Assembly: GCA_944381085.1 (NCBI GenBank)
Contig: CALWJX010000013.1
Location: forward strand, 1 to 51,823
Direction of reading: 5' to 3'
From: an uncultured Clostridia bacterium
GTDB lineage: Bacteria; Bacillota; Clostridia; Oscillospirales; CAG-272
DNA: 51,823 bases
The first letter of the stretch is position 1. Each line of letters opens with the position of its first letter. The notes beneath the pieces were generated by a model. That model ran no database searches. It saw nothing but the letters and a program-made list of their open reading frames with translations, and was not told where the DNA came from. The position numbers and the translations under genes were made by a program. Shown one piece after another: positions 28,619-36,982 of this stretch.

Positions 28619-28697
28619 TATAACATAGCGCATATGTCTTCCGCCTCACAGACGACGGGAGACATATCCGATTTTCGGCGTCTGTTTAATCTCCCGC
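28619..28697 (-). repeat. Dispersed intergenic repeat, copy E (minus orientation)
   Basis: On the minus strand it reads GCGGGAGATT, GAAAATC, TCCCGTCGTCTG, GGCGGAAGACAT and GTTATA in the order seen in copies B and C. A self-pairing TATGTCT/AGACATA lies at its centre and could act as a terminator for lnt. The rest of the 417-base gap (28595-29011) holds the promoter at 28857 and a leader of about 120 bases. Confidence 0.55.
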
Positions 28698-28856
28698 TAT
28701 AAACCGGTAAAGCTTATCTCCTATATTCTTGTTGCAAGCGTTCGCAAGTTTTTTTGAATTCTTTTTGATTCCTTGCTTCTCTTTAAAAAACACCGGTTTC
28801 GGCAAAATAATTGAATAATCGGTATGTCGATATATGGTTTTTATAGTTGTTAAACA

Positions 28857-28885
28857 TTGACAGTGAAACCAAAAAGTGATATAAT
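28857..28885 (+). promoter_or_regulatory. Consensus promoter for the cytidylate-kinase-like gene
   Basis: TTGACA (28857-28862) and TATAAT (28880-28885) are perfect and 17 bases apart. The start of transcription near 28892 leaves a leader of about 120 bases before the ATG at 29012, in which I see no known riboswitch. Confidence 0.85.
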
Positions 28886-29011
28886 TGTACACATAAATAT
28901 CGCAGATTTGCCATTCAAATAATTATGTGTGAAACAGGTTGTATTTTGATACGATGTATTACTTTCACGTTATTCACTCAATACGTTTAAAAGAAAGGTT
29001 GCTTTTATTAT

Positions 29012-29593
29012 ATGCTGATTTCAATCACGGGCAAGCTCGGAAGCGGAAAATCCACCGTATGCAGTATTATGAAGGAAAAATTCGGCTTTACAATTTACAG
29101 TACAGGCGCGGTGCAAAGGGAATACGCCAGACGTCTCGGTATCTCAACCCTTGAGCTTAATCTCAGAATGAATGAGAATCCGGAGCTTGACCGAGAAATA
29201 GACGAGACCGTTACACGGCTTTCGTTAGAGCGCAAGGATGATAAACTTGTATTCGACTCACGTATGGCGTGGTATTTTGCCAAAAATACTTTCAAAATCT
29301 TTTTGACAATAGACCCGCATGAGGCGGCAGTCCGGGTTATGAAAAATCAGCGCGGAGAAGAGGAAAAATACATTGACGTGGACGACGCGTGCGAAAAGCT
29401 TGTAAAACGCAGCCTTGTGGAACGTGACAGATTTCTGGATATCTACGGCGTCGATTATTACGACTATAACAATTACAATATTGTCATAGACACGACGCAC
29501 AAAACCCCTTTGGAGACAGTAAATATAATTATGGAGAATTACGGCAAATATTCCGAAAATCCGGATATTTTTAAATCCCCGTATATAACATAA
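29012..29593 (+). CDS. Cytidylate-kinase-like P-loop kinase
   Basis: P-loop nucleoside-monophosphate-type kinase of 193 residues. Walker A is GKLGSGKST (7-15), followed by GFTIYSTGAVQREYARRLG. A Walker B-like block is LVFDSRMAWYFA, and basic residues RDRFLDIYGVDYYDY follow the lid. The pattern is that of the cytidylate kinase-like (AAA_33/Cytidylate_kin2) group rather than classical Cmk. The substrate may be CMP, dCMP or something else. AGAAAGG precedes ATG by 13 bases. The RAYT gene begins 15 bases after its stop. Confidence 0.75.
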   Translation: MLISITGKLGSGKSTVCSIMKEKFGFTIYSTGAVQREYARRLGISTLELNLRMNENPELDREIDETVTRLSLERKDDKLVFDSRMAWYFAKNTFKIFLTIDPHEAAVRVMKNQRGEEEKYIDVDDACEKLVKRSLVERDRFLDIYGVDYYDYNNYNIVIDTTHKTPLETVNIIMENYGKYSENPDIFKSPYIT

Positions 29594-29743
29594 ATTTAAA
29601 TAGAACGGGTGATAAATATAGATAAAGAGAAAATTTTACCGGATCGGAAACATCCTCGATTGAATAGTGTTGATTACAGCGCTACCGGTGCTTATTTCAT
29701 AACAATATGCACACAAAATAGGCGGTGTATATTGTCTCGTATC

Positions 29744-29767
29744 GTAGGGCGGGGGCTTGCTCCCGCC
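29744..29767 (+). repeat. REP half 1 inside the RAYT gene
   Basis: A 24-base unit beginning GTAGGGCGGGGG and ending CTTGCTCCCGCC. It is itself an imperfect palindrome and corresponds to exactly eight in-frame codons. Its exact reverse complement is at 29917-29940. Confidence 0.9.
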
Positions 29768-29916
29768 GAAACAAACCATGTAGAATATACTCTATTCGGG
29801 GAAATTGCAAAGAAACAATTATTTTCGCTTGAAGAAAGGTATTCTTGTCTTTCCGTTGATCAGTACGTAATTATGCCCAACCATATACATGCAATTTTTA
29901 TATTGAATGGTGAAGC

Positions 29917-29940
29917 GGCGGGAGCAAGCCCCCGCCCTAC
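29917..29940 (-). repeat. REP half 2 inside the RAYT gene
   Basis: The exact 24-base reverse complement of the unit at 29744-29767, 149 bases away. On the plus strand it begins GGCGGGAGCAAG and ends CCCCCGCCCTAC. A degraded 14-base piece (GGCGGGAGCAAGCC) recurs at 30363-30376. Confidence 0.9.
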
Positions 29941-30202
29941 GATTATGGACATTGTTTGCGCGTACAAATCACTCACAACAATAGAATGTAAAAAGAATGG
30001 CTTATCGGACAAATTGTTTCAAACTTCTTTTTATGAGCATATCATCCGAGGGCGTGAAGATTATGATGAAATAAGAAAATATATTTACGAAAACCCGCTA
30101 CGTTGGTCCTATGACGAATTATACATAGAAGAATAATGGTAGGATTAAGCCCTGTGCGTTTGTAATACAAAGGCGAAACCGGCGATAAAAGGAGATTTAA
30201 AG

Positions 30203-30262
30203 ATGAACAACAGTTTTCCTTCCATTTTTCGTCTTTTGACAATGCATCTTGAAATGCTCTAA
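30203..30262 (+). CDS. Possible 19-residue peptide or gene remnant
   Basis: AAAGGAGATTTAAAG, a strong ribosome binding site, precedes an ATG that opens 19 codons (MNNSFPSIFRLLTMHLEML). It may be a leader peptide or the start of a gene lost by deletion. I recognise no family. Confidence 0.25.
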   Translation: MNNSFPSIFRLLTMHLEML

Positions 30263-30321
30263 AATCAGAATTGTCACTTTCTTCAAGAAAGACTTGGCGA
30301 ATTTTAATTTGTTCTGAAATT

Positions 30322-30353
30322 CCCGACAGAACTTAAAAATCTGTCGGGGTATT
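30322..30353 (+). terminator. Terminator-like hairpin after the RAYT region
   Basis: CCCGACAG (30322-30329) pairs with CTGTCGGG (30341-30348), then GTATTTTTG. It could end the plus-strand transcript. The 358-base stretch 30137-30494 holds only this hairpin, the small peptide and a REP remnant at 30363. Confidence 0.65.
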
Positions 30354-30362
30354 TTTGTCGGA

Positions 30363-30376
30363 GGCGGGAGCAAGCC
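30363..30376. repeat. REP remnant downstream of the RAYT gene
   Basis: Fourteen bases, GGCGGGAGCAAGCC, identical to the first part of the REP unit in the RAYT gene. The match breaks after that (GCGC instead of CCCGCC). Confidence 0.6.
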
Positions 30377-30494
30377 GCGCACTATGGATTAATTTCCTTA
30401 TGAGAAGTAGCCTTTTGTAAATATTTTGCGCTTGGGGCTCTTTTTAAAGTATTGATAACAGACCAATGATAAAGTTATAAAGAGTCAATAAAAA

Positions 30495-30529
30495 AGGGTT
30501 GCCGGCTTTTTATCTTATACCGCAACCCT
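30495..30529 (-). terminator. Terminator of the rlmB-to-flavodoxin operon
   Basis: On the minus strand AGGGTTGC and GCAACCCT pair around a 19-base loop and are followed by TTTTT. It lies 26 bases after the flavodoxin-like stop codon. Confidence 0.8.
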
Positions 30530-30555
30530 ATTCCTATAACAAATTCTATGTATTT

Positions 30556-30978
30556 TCAGGCGAGTGCTTCGATGGTGGACTTTACCCAATTGAGGATATC
30601 GGTCTTTTCGGTATCGGAAACCTTAGAATCAAACAGACCTATTTTGATTTGCATGGTATTTTCGATAACATTTGCGCCTGCTTCTTTGACAAGCTGTTTT
30701 GTCTGATTTACCGCCTCTTCACTTCCGGCGGACAATATGGCGACATTTTGCGCTCTTGCCTTTGTGAGCTCTTTTACGAACAGTCTGTAATCATCGGGCA
30801 AAGTATTTCCTTTGATGTTAATAGCGAGAATAACAAGCCTTTCTTTGTCGCAGGAATACGCCGGGGGAATTCTGTCTACGGAATTTACATTAAGGTCGTA
30901 TTCCGCCTTAATCATATTCCCGACCGCAAGCAGTTTTTTCTTTTCGGGATAACAAAGTACTCTCATTTTAATAGCCAT
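30556..30978 (-). CDS. Flavodoxin-like protein
   Basis: A 140-residue protein with a Rossmann-type pattern (MRVLCYPEKKKLLAVGNMI, then ERLVILAINIKG, NVAILSAGS) that resembles short flavodoxins. The usual phosphate loop (S/T-x-T-G-x-T) is not seen after the first strand, so FMN binding is unsure. The ATG at 30978 is 7 bases after CGGAGG. The frame stays open 27 codons further up but without a start signal. It follows the DUF2344 protein on the same strand after about 110 bases and ends the transcript. Function not known. Confidence 0.6.
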   Translation of the reverse strand: MAIKMRVLCYPEKKKLLAVGNMIKAEYDLNVNSVDRIPPAYSCDKERLVILAINIKGNTLPDDYRLFVKELTKARAQNVAILSAGSEEAVNQTKQLVKEAGANVIENTMQIKIGLFDSKVSDTEKTDILNWVKSTIEALA

Positions 30979-31088
30979 ATAAAAACCTCCGATTATAACG
31001 GAATGACGGACGCATTCCATAATTATACTGATTATATCATTTTTTATCAAAAAAAGCAATTGATATATGTAAACTTTTTTGTTAAATA

Positions 31089-31826
31089 TTATCTGAATTC
31101 AAACATGTCGCGGTCGTAAAATCGAGTCCTCATGATATTATATGAGCAATTTAACGCATCGCAACCGAAAATATCCGTCCTGTCCTTTAAAGCGGCAATT
31201 AAATATTCCGGATTCAGATTTGCGGTACTGCCGGCGGAAAGTACGGTTTTTATCTCGAGAGCGCCATCCTTGAAAAAAGCTTCAAACGATTTTATAAAAT
31301 CCGATATATTTACCTCTTTTTCCTCCGATTTTGTCCTTTTCATCATATATAACGGGGAAGAAAACAGCTTTGAAACAATTTCGGCGGTATCGGGTTTTAA
31401 ATTGGGTGAACTTATGATTATTCTGTATTCCGCATACATAATGTCGGCAAATTTTGTGTCCGGTCTGTATACGTCAAGAATATACATTTCATCCGTAAGC
31501 TGCGTGTTGAGCTGCGCCTTGATTTCATCCTCGGTTATTTCGCGCTCTGTTTTAAGGTCGGCAAGCTCGCACATGCTTTCACAGCCTATAGGCAAGGGAA
31601 GCGCAAACACAAGCTTCGCGTGAGGGTTAAATCCTTTGGTATACCACATTGGTATTCCGGCTCTGACCAGAACACGATGGAAAGTCCTCTGAAGGTCAAG
31701 ATGAGAAATATACCGAAGATTTCCGGTCTTGGTGAATTTTATCCTGAATATCTCAGGGCTTTCAAGATACGGTCTTTCAAATTTTGAATGGCAGCCGCTT
31801 AATTCTTTGCGGTTTTCGGACAGCAC
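31089..31826 (-). CDS. TIGR03936 radical SAM-associated protein (DUF2344)
   Basis: A 245-residue protein with the DUF2344 signature: FRIKFTKTGNLRYISHLDLQRTFHRVLVRAGIP-type start, then GFNPHAKLVFALPLPIG and ESMCELADL. It has no SAM cluster itself. It is regularly encoded next to a TIGR03960 radical SAM protein, as here, where the two genes overlap by 28 bases. The reaction of the pair is unknown. In many Clostridia rng, rplU and rpmA follow; here a flavodoxin-like gene follows instead. The first codons (residues 1-25) may be dispensable, and a later start is possible. Confidence 0.88.
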   Translation of the reverse strand: MLSENRKELSGCHSKFERPYLESPEIFRIKFTKTGNLRYISHLDLQRTFHRVLVRAGIPMWYTKGFNPHAKLVFALPLPIGCESMCELADLKTEREITEDEIKAQLNTQLTDEMYILDVYRPDTKFADIMYAEYRIIISSPNLKPDTAEIVSKLFSSPLYMMKRTKSEEKEVNISDFIKSFEAFFKDGALEIKTVLSAGSTANLNPEYLIAALKDRTDIFGCDALNCSYNIMRTRFYDRDMFEFR

Positions 31827-33670
31827 GTTCTCTCACCTCCAAGTCTGTTTGCCCCGCAGCCCGAACAATGTGTCCGACAGTCGGGGGTCACAACGCCTTC
31901 ATGAGCCTTTTTATTCTCGCGTATCAAAAATTCTTTGGTGACACCGCAGTCAATAATATCCCACGGAAGAATTTCGTCATACGGTATTTTTCTGTTGGCA
32001 TAAAACGAGGGGTCGAGTCCCGCCCGCTCTATAACCGATATCCATTTGTCATAATCAAAAAATTCGCTCCATGCGTCGAACCTGAATCCCTCATTACATG
32101 CCAGCTCAAGGGCCTTGGACAGTCGCCTGTCTCCTTTGGCGAGTACCGCTTCAATGCGGCAGGTTTTAGCGTCATGGTGCTGATATTTTATTTTTCTGTC
32201 ATTGACACACTCACCGATAAAAGTTTGTTTTTCTTCAAGCGTTTCCAAAGAATCCTGCGGTTCCCACTGAAAAGGAGTGAACGGCTTGGGTATAAAGCAC
32301 GAAACGCTGAACGTAACCTGAGGAGATCTTGACCGGTTTCTGTTGGGATTTGCGTAGAATGACTCTATTACTTTCTTCGCAAGTGCGGGAATACCCTTCA
32401 GATCCTCCTCGGTCTCTGTCGGCAATCCCTGCATAAAGTACAGTTTGACCTGTGTTTTTCCGGCGTCAAACGCGACATTTACAGCCCTGAGCAAATCATC
32501 CTCATTGACATTTTTATTGATAACATCCCTCAGCCTTTGTGTTCCCGCTTCGGGCGCAAAGGTAAGCGAGGATGAACGGACAGTCGCGACCTTGTCCATA
32601 AGTTCCTTTGTAAAACTGTCAACGCGCAGAGAGGGAAGGGACAGACTTACCATATTTTCTGGCGTCCATTCAAGCAGCTTGTCGGTCAGTTCCGCAAGTC
32701 CCGAATAGTCGCTGATAGACAGAGAGGAAAGGGAAATTTCCTCGTATCCCGTATTTTCAAACAGACATTTCGCCTGATTATTAAGCACATCGGGGGTTTT
32801 TTCTCTTACGGGTCTGTATATAATGCCCGCCTGACAAAACCGACAGCCTCTTATACAGCCTCTGAAAACCTCAAGCATTATCCGGTCGTGAACGACCTCG
32901 ACGTAAGGCATTATAACCCGCCTCGGAAACTCCGCCTTGTCCATGTCTTGGATGATTCGCTTTTCGACCTTCGCGGGTATATCGTCAAATATGGGAGTAT
33001 ACGACTTTATCGTTCCGTCGCCGTTGTATGTAACGTCATATAAGGAGGGAACATAAACGCCGGGTATTGTCCTTGCCGCCTCGTGAAGAAAGTCCGCCTT
33101 TGTATATCTGTTCTCGGCTTTCATTTTAATGTAAAGACGTACAATTTCCACAAGCATTTCTTCTCCCTCGCCGATGTTGAACAGATCAAAGAAATCCGCT
33201 ATCGGTTCGGGATTATATGCGCACGGACCTCCTCCGATAATCAAAGGAAATTCTTCTCCGCGCTCTGCCGCGTAAAGAGGAATGCCCGAAAGTCTGAGCA
33301 TATTCAGCACATTTGTGTAACACATCTCATATTGGAGGGTAAATCCGAGAAAATCAAATATTCTTACCTCATCCTTGCTCTCATGCGCCCACAGAAAAAC
33401 CTTATATTCATCCATTTTCTCCTGCATATCCGTCCATGGGGCATATACTCTTTCGCACCATATATCATTTTCCTTATTAAGACAGTCGTAAAGTATTCTT
33501 ACGCCCAGGTTTGACATTCCTATTTCATATGTATCGGGGAACGCAAAGGCAAAACGGGCTTTGACCTTGGATTTATCCTTTATAATCTGCCCGAATTCTC
33601 CACCGCAGTATCTGCCTGGCTTTGACACCTGTTTAATCAATGAATTTATTATACGTTCATTTTCACTCAT
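31799..33670 (-). CDS. TIGR03960 B12-binding/radical SAM protein
   Basis: A 623-residue radical SAM enzyme with a B12-binding-like N-terminal half (ARFAFAFPDTYEIGMSNLG, then GGGPCAYNPEPIADFFD). The radical SAM cluster is RGCIRGCRFCQAG with three cysteines near residue 270. The C-terminus is cysteine-rich (DCRTHCSGCGANRLGG), possibly for a second cluster. It resembles methylthiotransferases in outline, but the substrate is unknown. It overlaps the TIGR03936 gene, and the pair is a conserved clostridial unit. It starts 12 bases after the P-type-ATPase-like gene. Confidence 0.88.
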   Translation of the reverse strand: MSENERIINSLIKQVSKPGRYCGGEFGQIIKDKSKVKARFAFAFPDTYEIGMSNLGVRILYDCLNKENDIWCERVYAPWTDMQEKMDEYKVFLWAHESKDEVRIFDFLGFTLQYEMCYTNVLNMLRLSGIPLYAAERGEEFPLIIGGGPCAYNPEPIADFFDLFNIGEGEEMLVEIVRLYIKMKAENRYTKADFLHEAARTIPGVYVPSLYDVTYNGDGTIKSYTPIFDDIPAKVEKRIIQDMDKAEFPRRVIMPYVEVVHDRIMLEVFRGCIRGCRFCQAGIIYRPVREKTPDVLNNQAKCLFENTGYEEISLSSLSISDYSGLAELTDKLLEWTPENMVSLSLPSLRVDSFTKELMDKVATVRSSSLTFAPEAGTQRLRDVINKNVNEDDLLRAVNVAFDAGKTQVKLYFMQGLPTETEEDLKGIPALAKKVIESFYANPNRNRSRSPQVTFSVSCFIPKPFTPFQWEPQDSLETLEEKQTFIGECVNDRKIKYQHHDAKTCRIEAVLAKGDRRLSKALELACNEGFRFDAWSEFFDYDKWISVIERAGLDPSFYANRKIPYDEILPWDIIDCGVTKEFLIRENKKAHEGVVTPDCRTHCSGCGANRLGGERTCCPKTAKN

Positions 33671-33682
33671 AAAATCCCTCGG

Positions 33683-36600
33683 TTATTTTTGCTTTTCCTT
33701 GTCCTCTTCCTCCGAGACCATGCCGGAGGAACTGAGGAGAACGGGTATTATACCCAAAAGCTGATAAATCAGAATGATCGCCACACGGTAATTCTGCACC
33801 CATGCGAAAATGTCCGTAAAATATGAAAGCAATGTAAGACCTACCGAAATTACAAGTCCGATAAACGCAAAAAATACGTTTAATCTGCCGTGTAATTTTC
33901 CGAGCTTCTTTGCCTGACGGCACATAATCAACGGATAAACAATGTTTTTACAGTCATTGACCGCAATAATACCGCTGTCGGACTCTCCGACTGTCTTCGG
34001 ATTTTCATATTCGGAAGGCTTATAAACACTTATGGCGGCATGAGACGCAGAAGCCCTGTTTTGCTCAAAATACAAGTCGTTTATAGCAGGGTCATATGTT
34101 TTTACTATCGTATGCACGTTGTTTTGTGCAAGCACGGAGGCGGTTTTAACAAATTCCTCCATAACTTTGCTTTCAACAATATACGCAAGTTTCGGTATAC
34201 CGTCAATTGCTATGTAAATCACTTTGTTGTCCTTTGCCTTAAGAGACATTGATACATTTTCATCAATCCGCGCTTTTATTCCGTATGATGACAAAAAAGA
34301 TCTGTCGCCTATCATCACATGCATTGACGAATCCATATAAAGTTCAATTCCGTTGTCCTTTACAGAGGATATAATTATGTCCGGAGTATTACGGATGTCG
34401 TTTATGTCGGCGTTTTTTCCGAGTGTCTGGGACAAAGGTCCTCCCAAAGCCGCGAAAATACGTGCCGCGGTGCGTATGCTTTTCTTTACGTCGGTCTGAT
34501 TTTCAGGTCTCATTTCAATGCTGTTGATTATTTTTATCGCTTCGATATCATCGAAAACAAGTCCGTCAGCCTCGGCAATTTCCTCCGCGCTGACATCCCC
34601 TATTACCGCGCAGTCTTTATAAGATAATTTCTTTGCGAGCACAAATTTCGGAACCGATACAAATATCGTGACAGCCATAGGATAACCCATAAACAAAGTA
34701 AATATAATCGCAGACAATACCTCCGCAATGCCGTTTCCCGTAATAACCGAAACACATCCCGTGATTACGGCAACTACCGGAACTACCGCGAACAAAAACA
34801 GAAATCTGACATAGCCGTTTTTCTTCTGAGATATTCTGCCAAAGTACCCTCCGGGAAGGGAAGTTCTTTTTATTCTGTACACATTGTTTCCGAAAAATTT
34901 GTTATGGTCCGAGAAATTGCCCTTGGTTCTGAAATTTTTATCGTTCTCTTCAATTTTTTTGCCGAATTTTTCCGCGGCGTATAATTTGTCCGAGGACGTT
35001 ACGGTTATAAACGCCATGTTTTCACTGTTGCAATCGGCAATTTCCGAGACAATCGCGCCGATAAAAAACAAAGCGACCACTACGCCAAGAAGCATTATGT
35101 TGTTTTTTTCGATAAGCGTTTCATCAGAGAAATATACGCAGATGACAAACAAATCATATATGAAAAACGAAGCGGCGACAATTGCCGGAAGTGAATAAAC
35201 CGTAGGCTCAAACTTAAAGATTCCCTTGATTCCCCTGTACAGCCCGGGAGAAGAAAACACGCAGACTATAATAAGCAGCAACACCTCAAACACCGGATAT
35301 ATTATATAACTTTCGGTTTTGTTGTCAAACCCGAATGTAAGATTCAGAAAGAGAAGAATCACGGCTATGACCGATACGCCGGCAAGACGTATGAGCAGCC
35401 TTTGCTTGTCGCGGCTGTATTGCTTTCTTATCTCGCCCGCCTGAGACTTGTCCGAAAATTCTTTTCCGCAAAAACCATATGGAATATTGTCTTTGTCGGG
35501 AACAAACGAATTTCTTATATCCCGTTTTACCTTTTCGGTGCGCTGAACTCCCGCCTCGCTGTTTACTTCTTCGTCATATCCCAAATCAAGAAGCAGGGAT
35601 ATATCGTCATTGTCAATATCTTTATGTTCCTGAAGCACTGCGCTTGCGTTCGGTGAAGACTGAGACACGGAAATGTTTTGACCGGTAACACCCTCAGTAT
35701 CGCCGGAACCTGACGCGGACGGAAATTTTGATGAAATATGCCCCTGAAGCGGGTCGTCAAAATAATCATTTTTATCTTTCGCGTCTTTTACGGCGGCGCT
35801 TTTCACTCTTGAAGCAATTATTTCATCAAGCAAAGCCTCTATATCATCAGATTCTTCCGCCGCGTTTTTTGTACTTTTATCGACGGCGGGAACATGTTGT
35901 TCACCGGTTTCCTTTGCCGGTATCTGCTCGGATTCCACAAACTCGATAACATTGCTGTCGTTGATTGTCAGAAGCTGTTCAGTGTCAGAAATTTGCTCTG
36001 AAATACCGTCCCTTATATCTTCAGTCAATTCATCCTCGATATTTTTCGCGTTTTCATCCGATAAATCATAATCCGGTTTCCCGATATCTTTTTCAATGTA
36101 TGTTTCGGTATCGGTTTTGGGCAAAACGACCCTGCTTTCGGATTGCGTCTGATTTGCCCCGTTTTTTTCACCGAAATCGTTTTGCGCAGAATCCGGTCTG
36201 GGTTTATTGGCAAACATTATCCGGATAACATTTTCAACCGCCGTGCCCTCGTCAAGCTTTCCTTTAACAAGCGGCTGATTCAATATATTGTCCTCCGGCT
36301 CAATATCGGATACCGACTCGCCGACGTCCTCCGCGGCCTTCTTTTTTTGTTCAATCGTTTCGGACATATCCCGTATATTTTCACTTTTCCTGATTTCCCG
36401 CTTGCGGATTTCCTCGGTTTTCTCAATTGCCGTATTTTCCGAAGAATCTACCGTTTCAGGCGTCTTATTTTCATCTGACCTGTCCGTTTTTTGGATTTTG
36501 CGAGGATTTTCCGTTTTTTCCGCGACGGATGAAGAGTCCTTTGATATATCGGCTTCTTTTGCGAGGCGTTCACCGTTTGTATTACCGGGTAAATCGGAAT

Positions 36601-36934
36601 TTATAACAGTCATTTCATCCGTATTTTTTGGTCCGGAGTCGGAATGCAAGGGTTTATCGTTTATTTTGTCCGCATTGTCGGAGGAGGGAACCTTTGCGGT
36701 TTTTTTCTCGGCTTTTTTGACTTTCAAGCCTTCGTTTTTATCCTGATTTGCCTTTTCGTCAGTCTCTTTTTCATCGGCAAAAAAATTCAATAACATTTTC
36801 TGAAAATCGTCGTTGGCTTCCTCATTTCCGGTACTTTCCGACTCGGTATCCGGTATGTCGGAATCGTCCTGATACGATTTTTTCAGCTGTTCAAGTATTA
36901 AGTTCAATTCACTGTTATTTTCCTTTTTTCCCAT
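33683..36934 (-). CDS. P-type-ATPase-like membrane protein lacking catalytic motifs
   Basis: A 1083-residue protein in two parts. Residues 1-505 are strongly charged, rich in Glu, Asp, Lys and Ser, and probably disordered. The rest follows the P1-type ATPase order. Helix pairs begin near 515, and a transmembrane segment FMGYPMAVTIFVSVPKFVLA lies where CPC is expected. LVFDDIEAIKI near 790 replaces VFDKTGTLT. HVMIGDRSFLSSYGI and IDGIPKLAYIVESKVMEEF match the nucleotide and phosphorylation domain, NDCKN replaces GDGxND, and two last helices follow. No phosphorylatable DKTGT or GDGxND remains, so transport is unlikely. AAAGGAAAC precedes ATG; the frame is intact. Confidence 0.6.
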   Translation of the reverse strand: MGKKENNSELNLILEQLKKSYQDDSDIPDTESESTGNEEANDDFQKMLLNFFADEKETDEKANQDKNEGLKVKKAEKKTAKVPSSDNADKINDKPLHSDSGPKNTDEMTVINSDLPGNTNGERLAKEADISKDSSSVAEKTENPRKIQKTDRSDENKTPETVDSSENTAIEKTEEIRKREIRKSENIRDMSETIEQKKKAAEDVGESVSDIEPEDNILNQPLVKGKLDEGTAVENVIRIMFANKPRPDSAQNDFGEKNGANQTQSESRVVLPKTDTETYIEKDIGKPDYDLSDENAKNIEDELTEDIRDGISEQISDTEQLLTINDSNVIEFVESEQIPAKETGEQHVPAVDKSTKNAAEESDDIEALLDEIIASRVKSAAVKDAKDKNDYFDDPLQGHISSKFPSASGSGDTEGVTGQNISVSQSSPNASAVLQEHKDIDNDDISLLLDLGYDEEVNSEAGVQRTEKVKRDIRNSFVPDKDNIPYGFCGKEFSDKSQAGEIRKQYSRDKQRLLIRLAGVSVIAVILLFLNLTFGFDNKTESYIIYPVFEVLLLIIVCVFSSPGLYRGIKGIFKFEPTVYSLPAIVAASFFIYDLFVICVYFSDETLIEKNNIMLLGVVVALFFIGAIVSEIADCNSENMAFITVTSSDKLYAAEKFGKKIEENDKNFRTKGNFSDHNKFFGNNVYRIKRTSLPGGYFGRISQKKNGYVRFLFLFAVVPVVAVITGCVSVITGNGIAEVLSAIIFTLFMGYPMAVTIFVSVPKFVLAKKLSYKDCAVIGDVSAEEIAEADGLVFDDIEAIKIINSIEMRPENQTDVKKSIRTAARIFAALGGPLSQTLGKNADINDIRNTPDIIISSVKDNGIELYMDSSMHVMIGDRSFLSSYGIKARIDENVSMSLKAKDNKVIYIAIDGIPKLAYIVESKVMEEFVKTASVLAQNNVHTIVKTYDPAINDLYFEQNRASASHAAISVYKPSEYENPKTVGESDSGIIAVNDCKNIVYPLIMCRQAKKLGKLHGRLNVFFAFIGLVISVGLTLLSYFTDIFAWVQNYRVAIILIYQLLGIIPVLLSSSGMVSEEEDKEKQK

Positions 36935-36982
36935 TGCGTTTCCTTTCCTCAGATGGCTTTAATCATTGAGCGAATGTGAGTT

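Larger units (their letters stand above)
29609..30136 (+). mobile_element. RAYT (REP-associated Y1 transposase) gene
   Basis: A 175-residue HUH/Y1 transposase of the IS200-like REP-associated kind. The HUH pair is in MPNHIHAIF (His92, His94), and the likely nucleophile is Tyr119 in VCAYKSLTT. The N-terminal YSATGAYFITICTQNR and the C-terminal DEIRKYIYENPLRW are typical. The frame is intact. The coding sequence contains two copies of a 24-base REP half in opposite orientation, translated as VGRGLAPA (46-53) and as AAGASPRPT (103-111). The start is GTG with a weak AACGGG site. RAYT genes are thought to copy REP palindromes. Confidence 0.88.

Noticed and set aside
28686..28892. A 68-codon minus-strand frame in the gap after lnt
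   Set aside because: It overlaps the consensus promoter at 28857 and repeat copy E, has no ribosome site, and resembles no family.
28939..29154. A 71-codon plus-strand frame before the kinase-like gene
   Set aside because: It runs out of frame into the P-loop gene, whose own start has AGAAAGG.
30499..31119. A 206-codon plus-strand frame
   Set aside because: It lies opposite the flavodoxin-like gene and its leader, starts inside that gene's terminator, and has no ribosome site. The minus-strand gene has CGGAGG and a terminator.
36288..36746. A 152-codon plus-strand frame rich in Ser and Phe
   Set aside because: It mirrors the charged, low-complexity first half of the P-type-ATPase-like gene; such mirrors of Glu/Lys-rich sequence stay open by chance.
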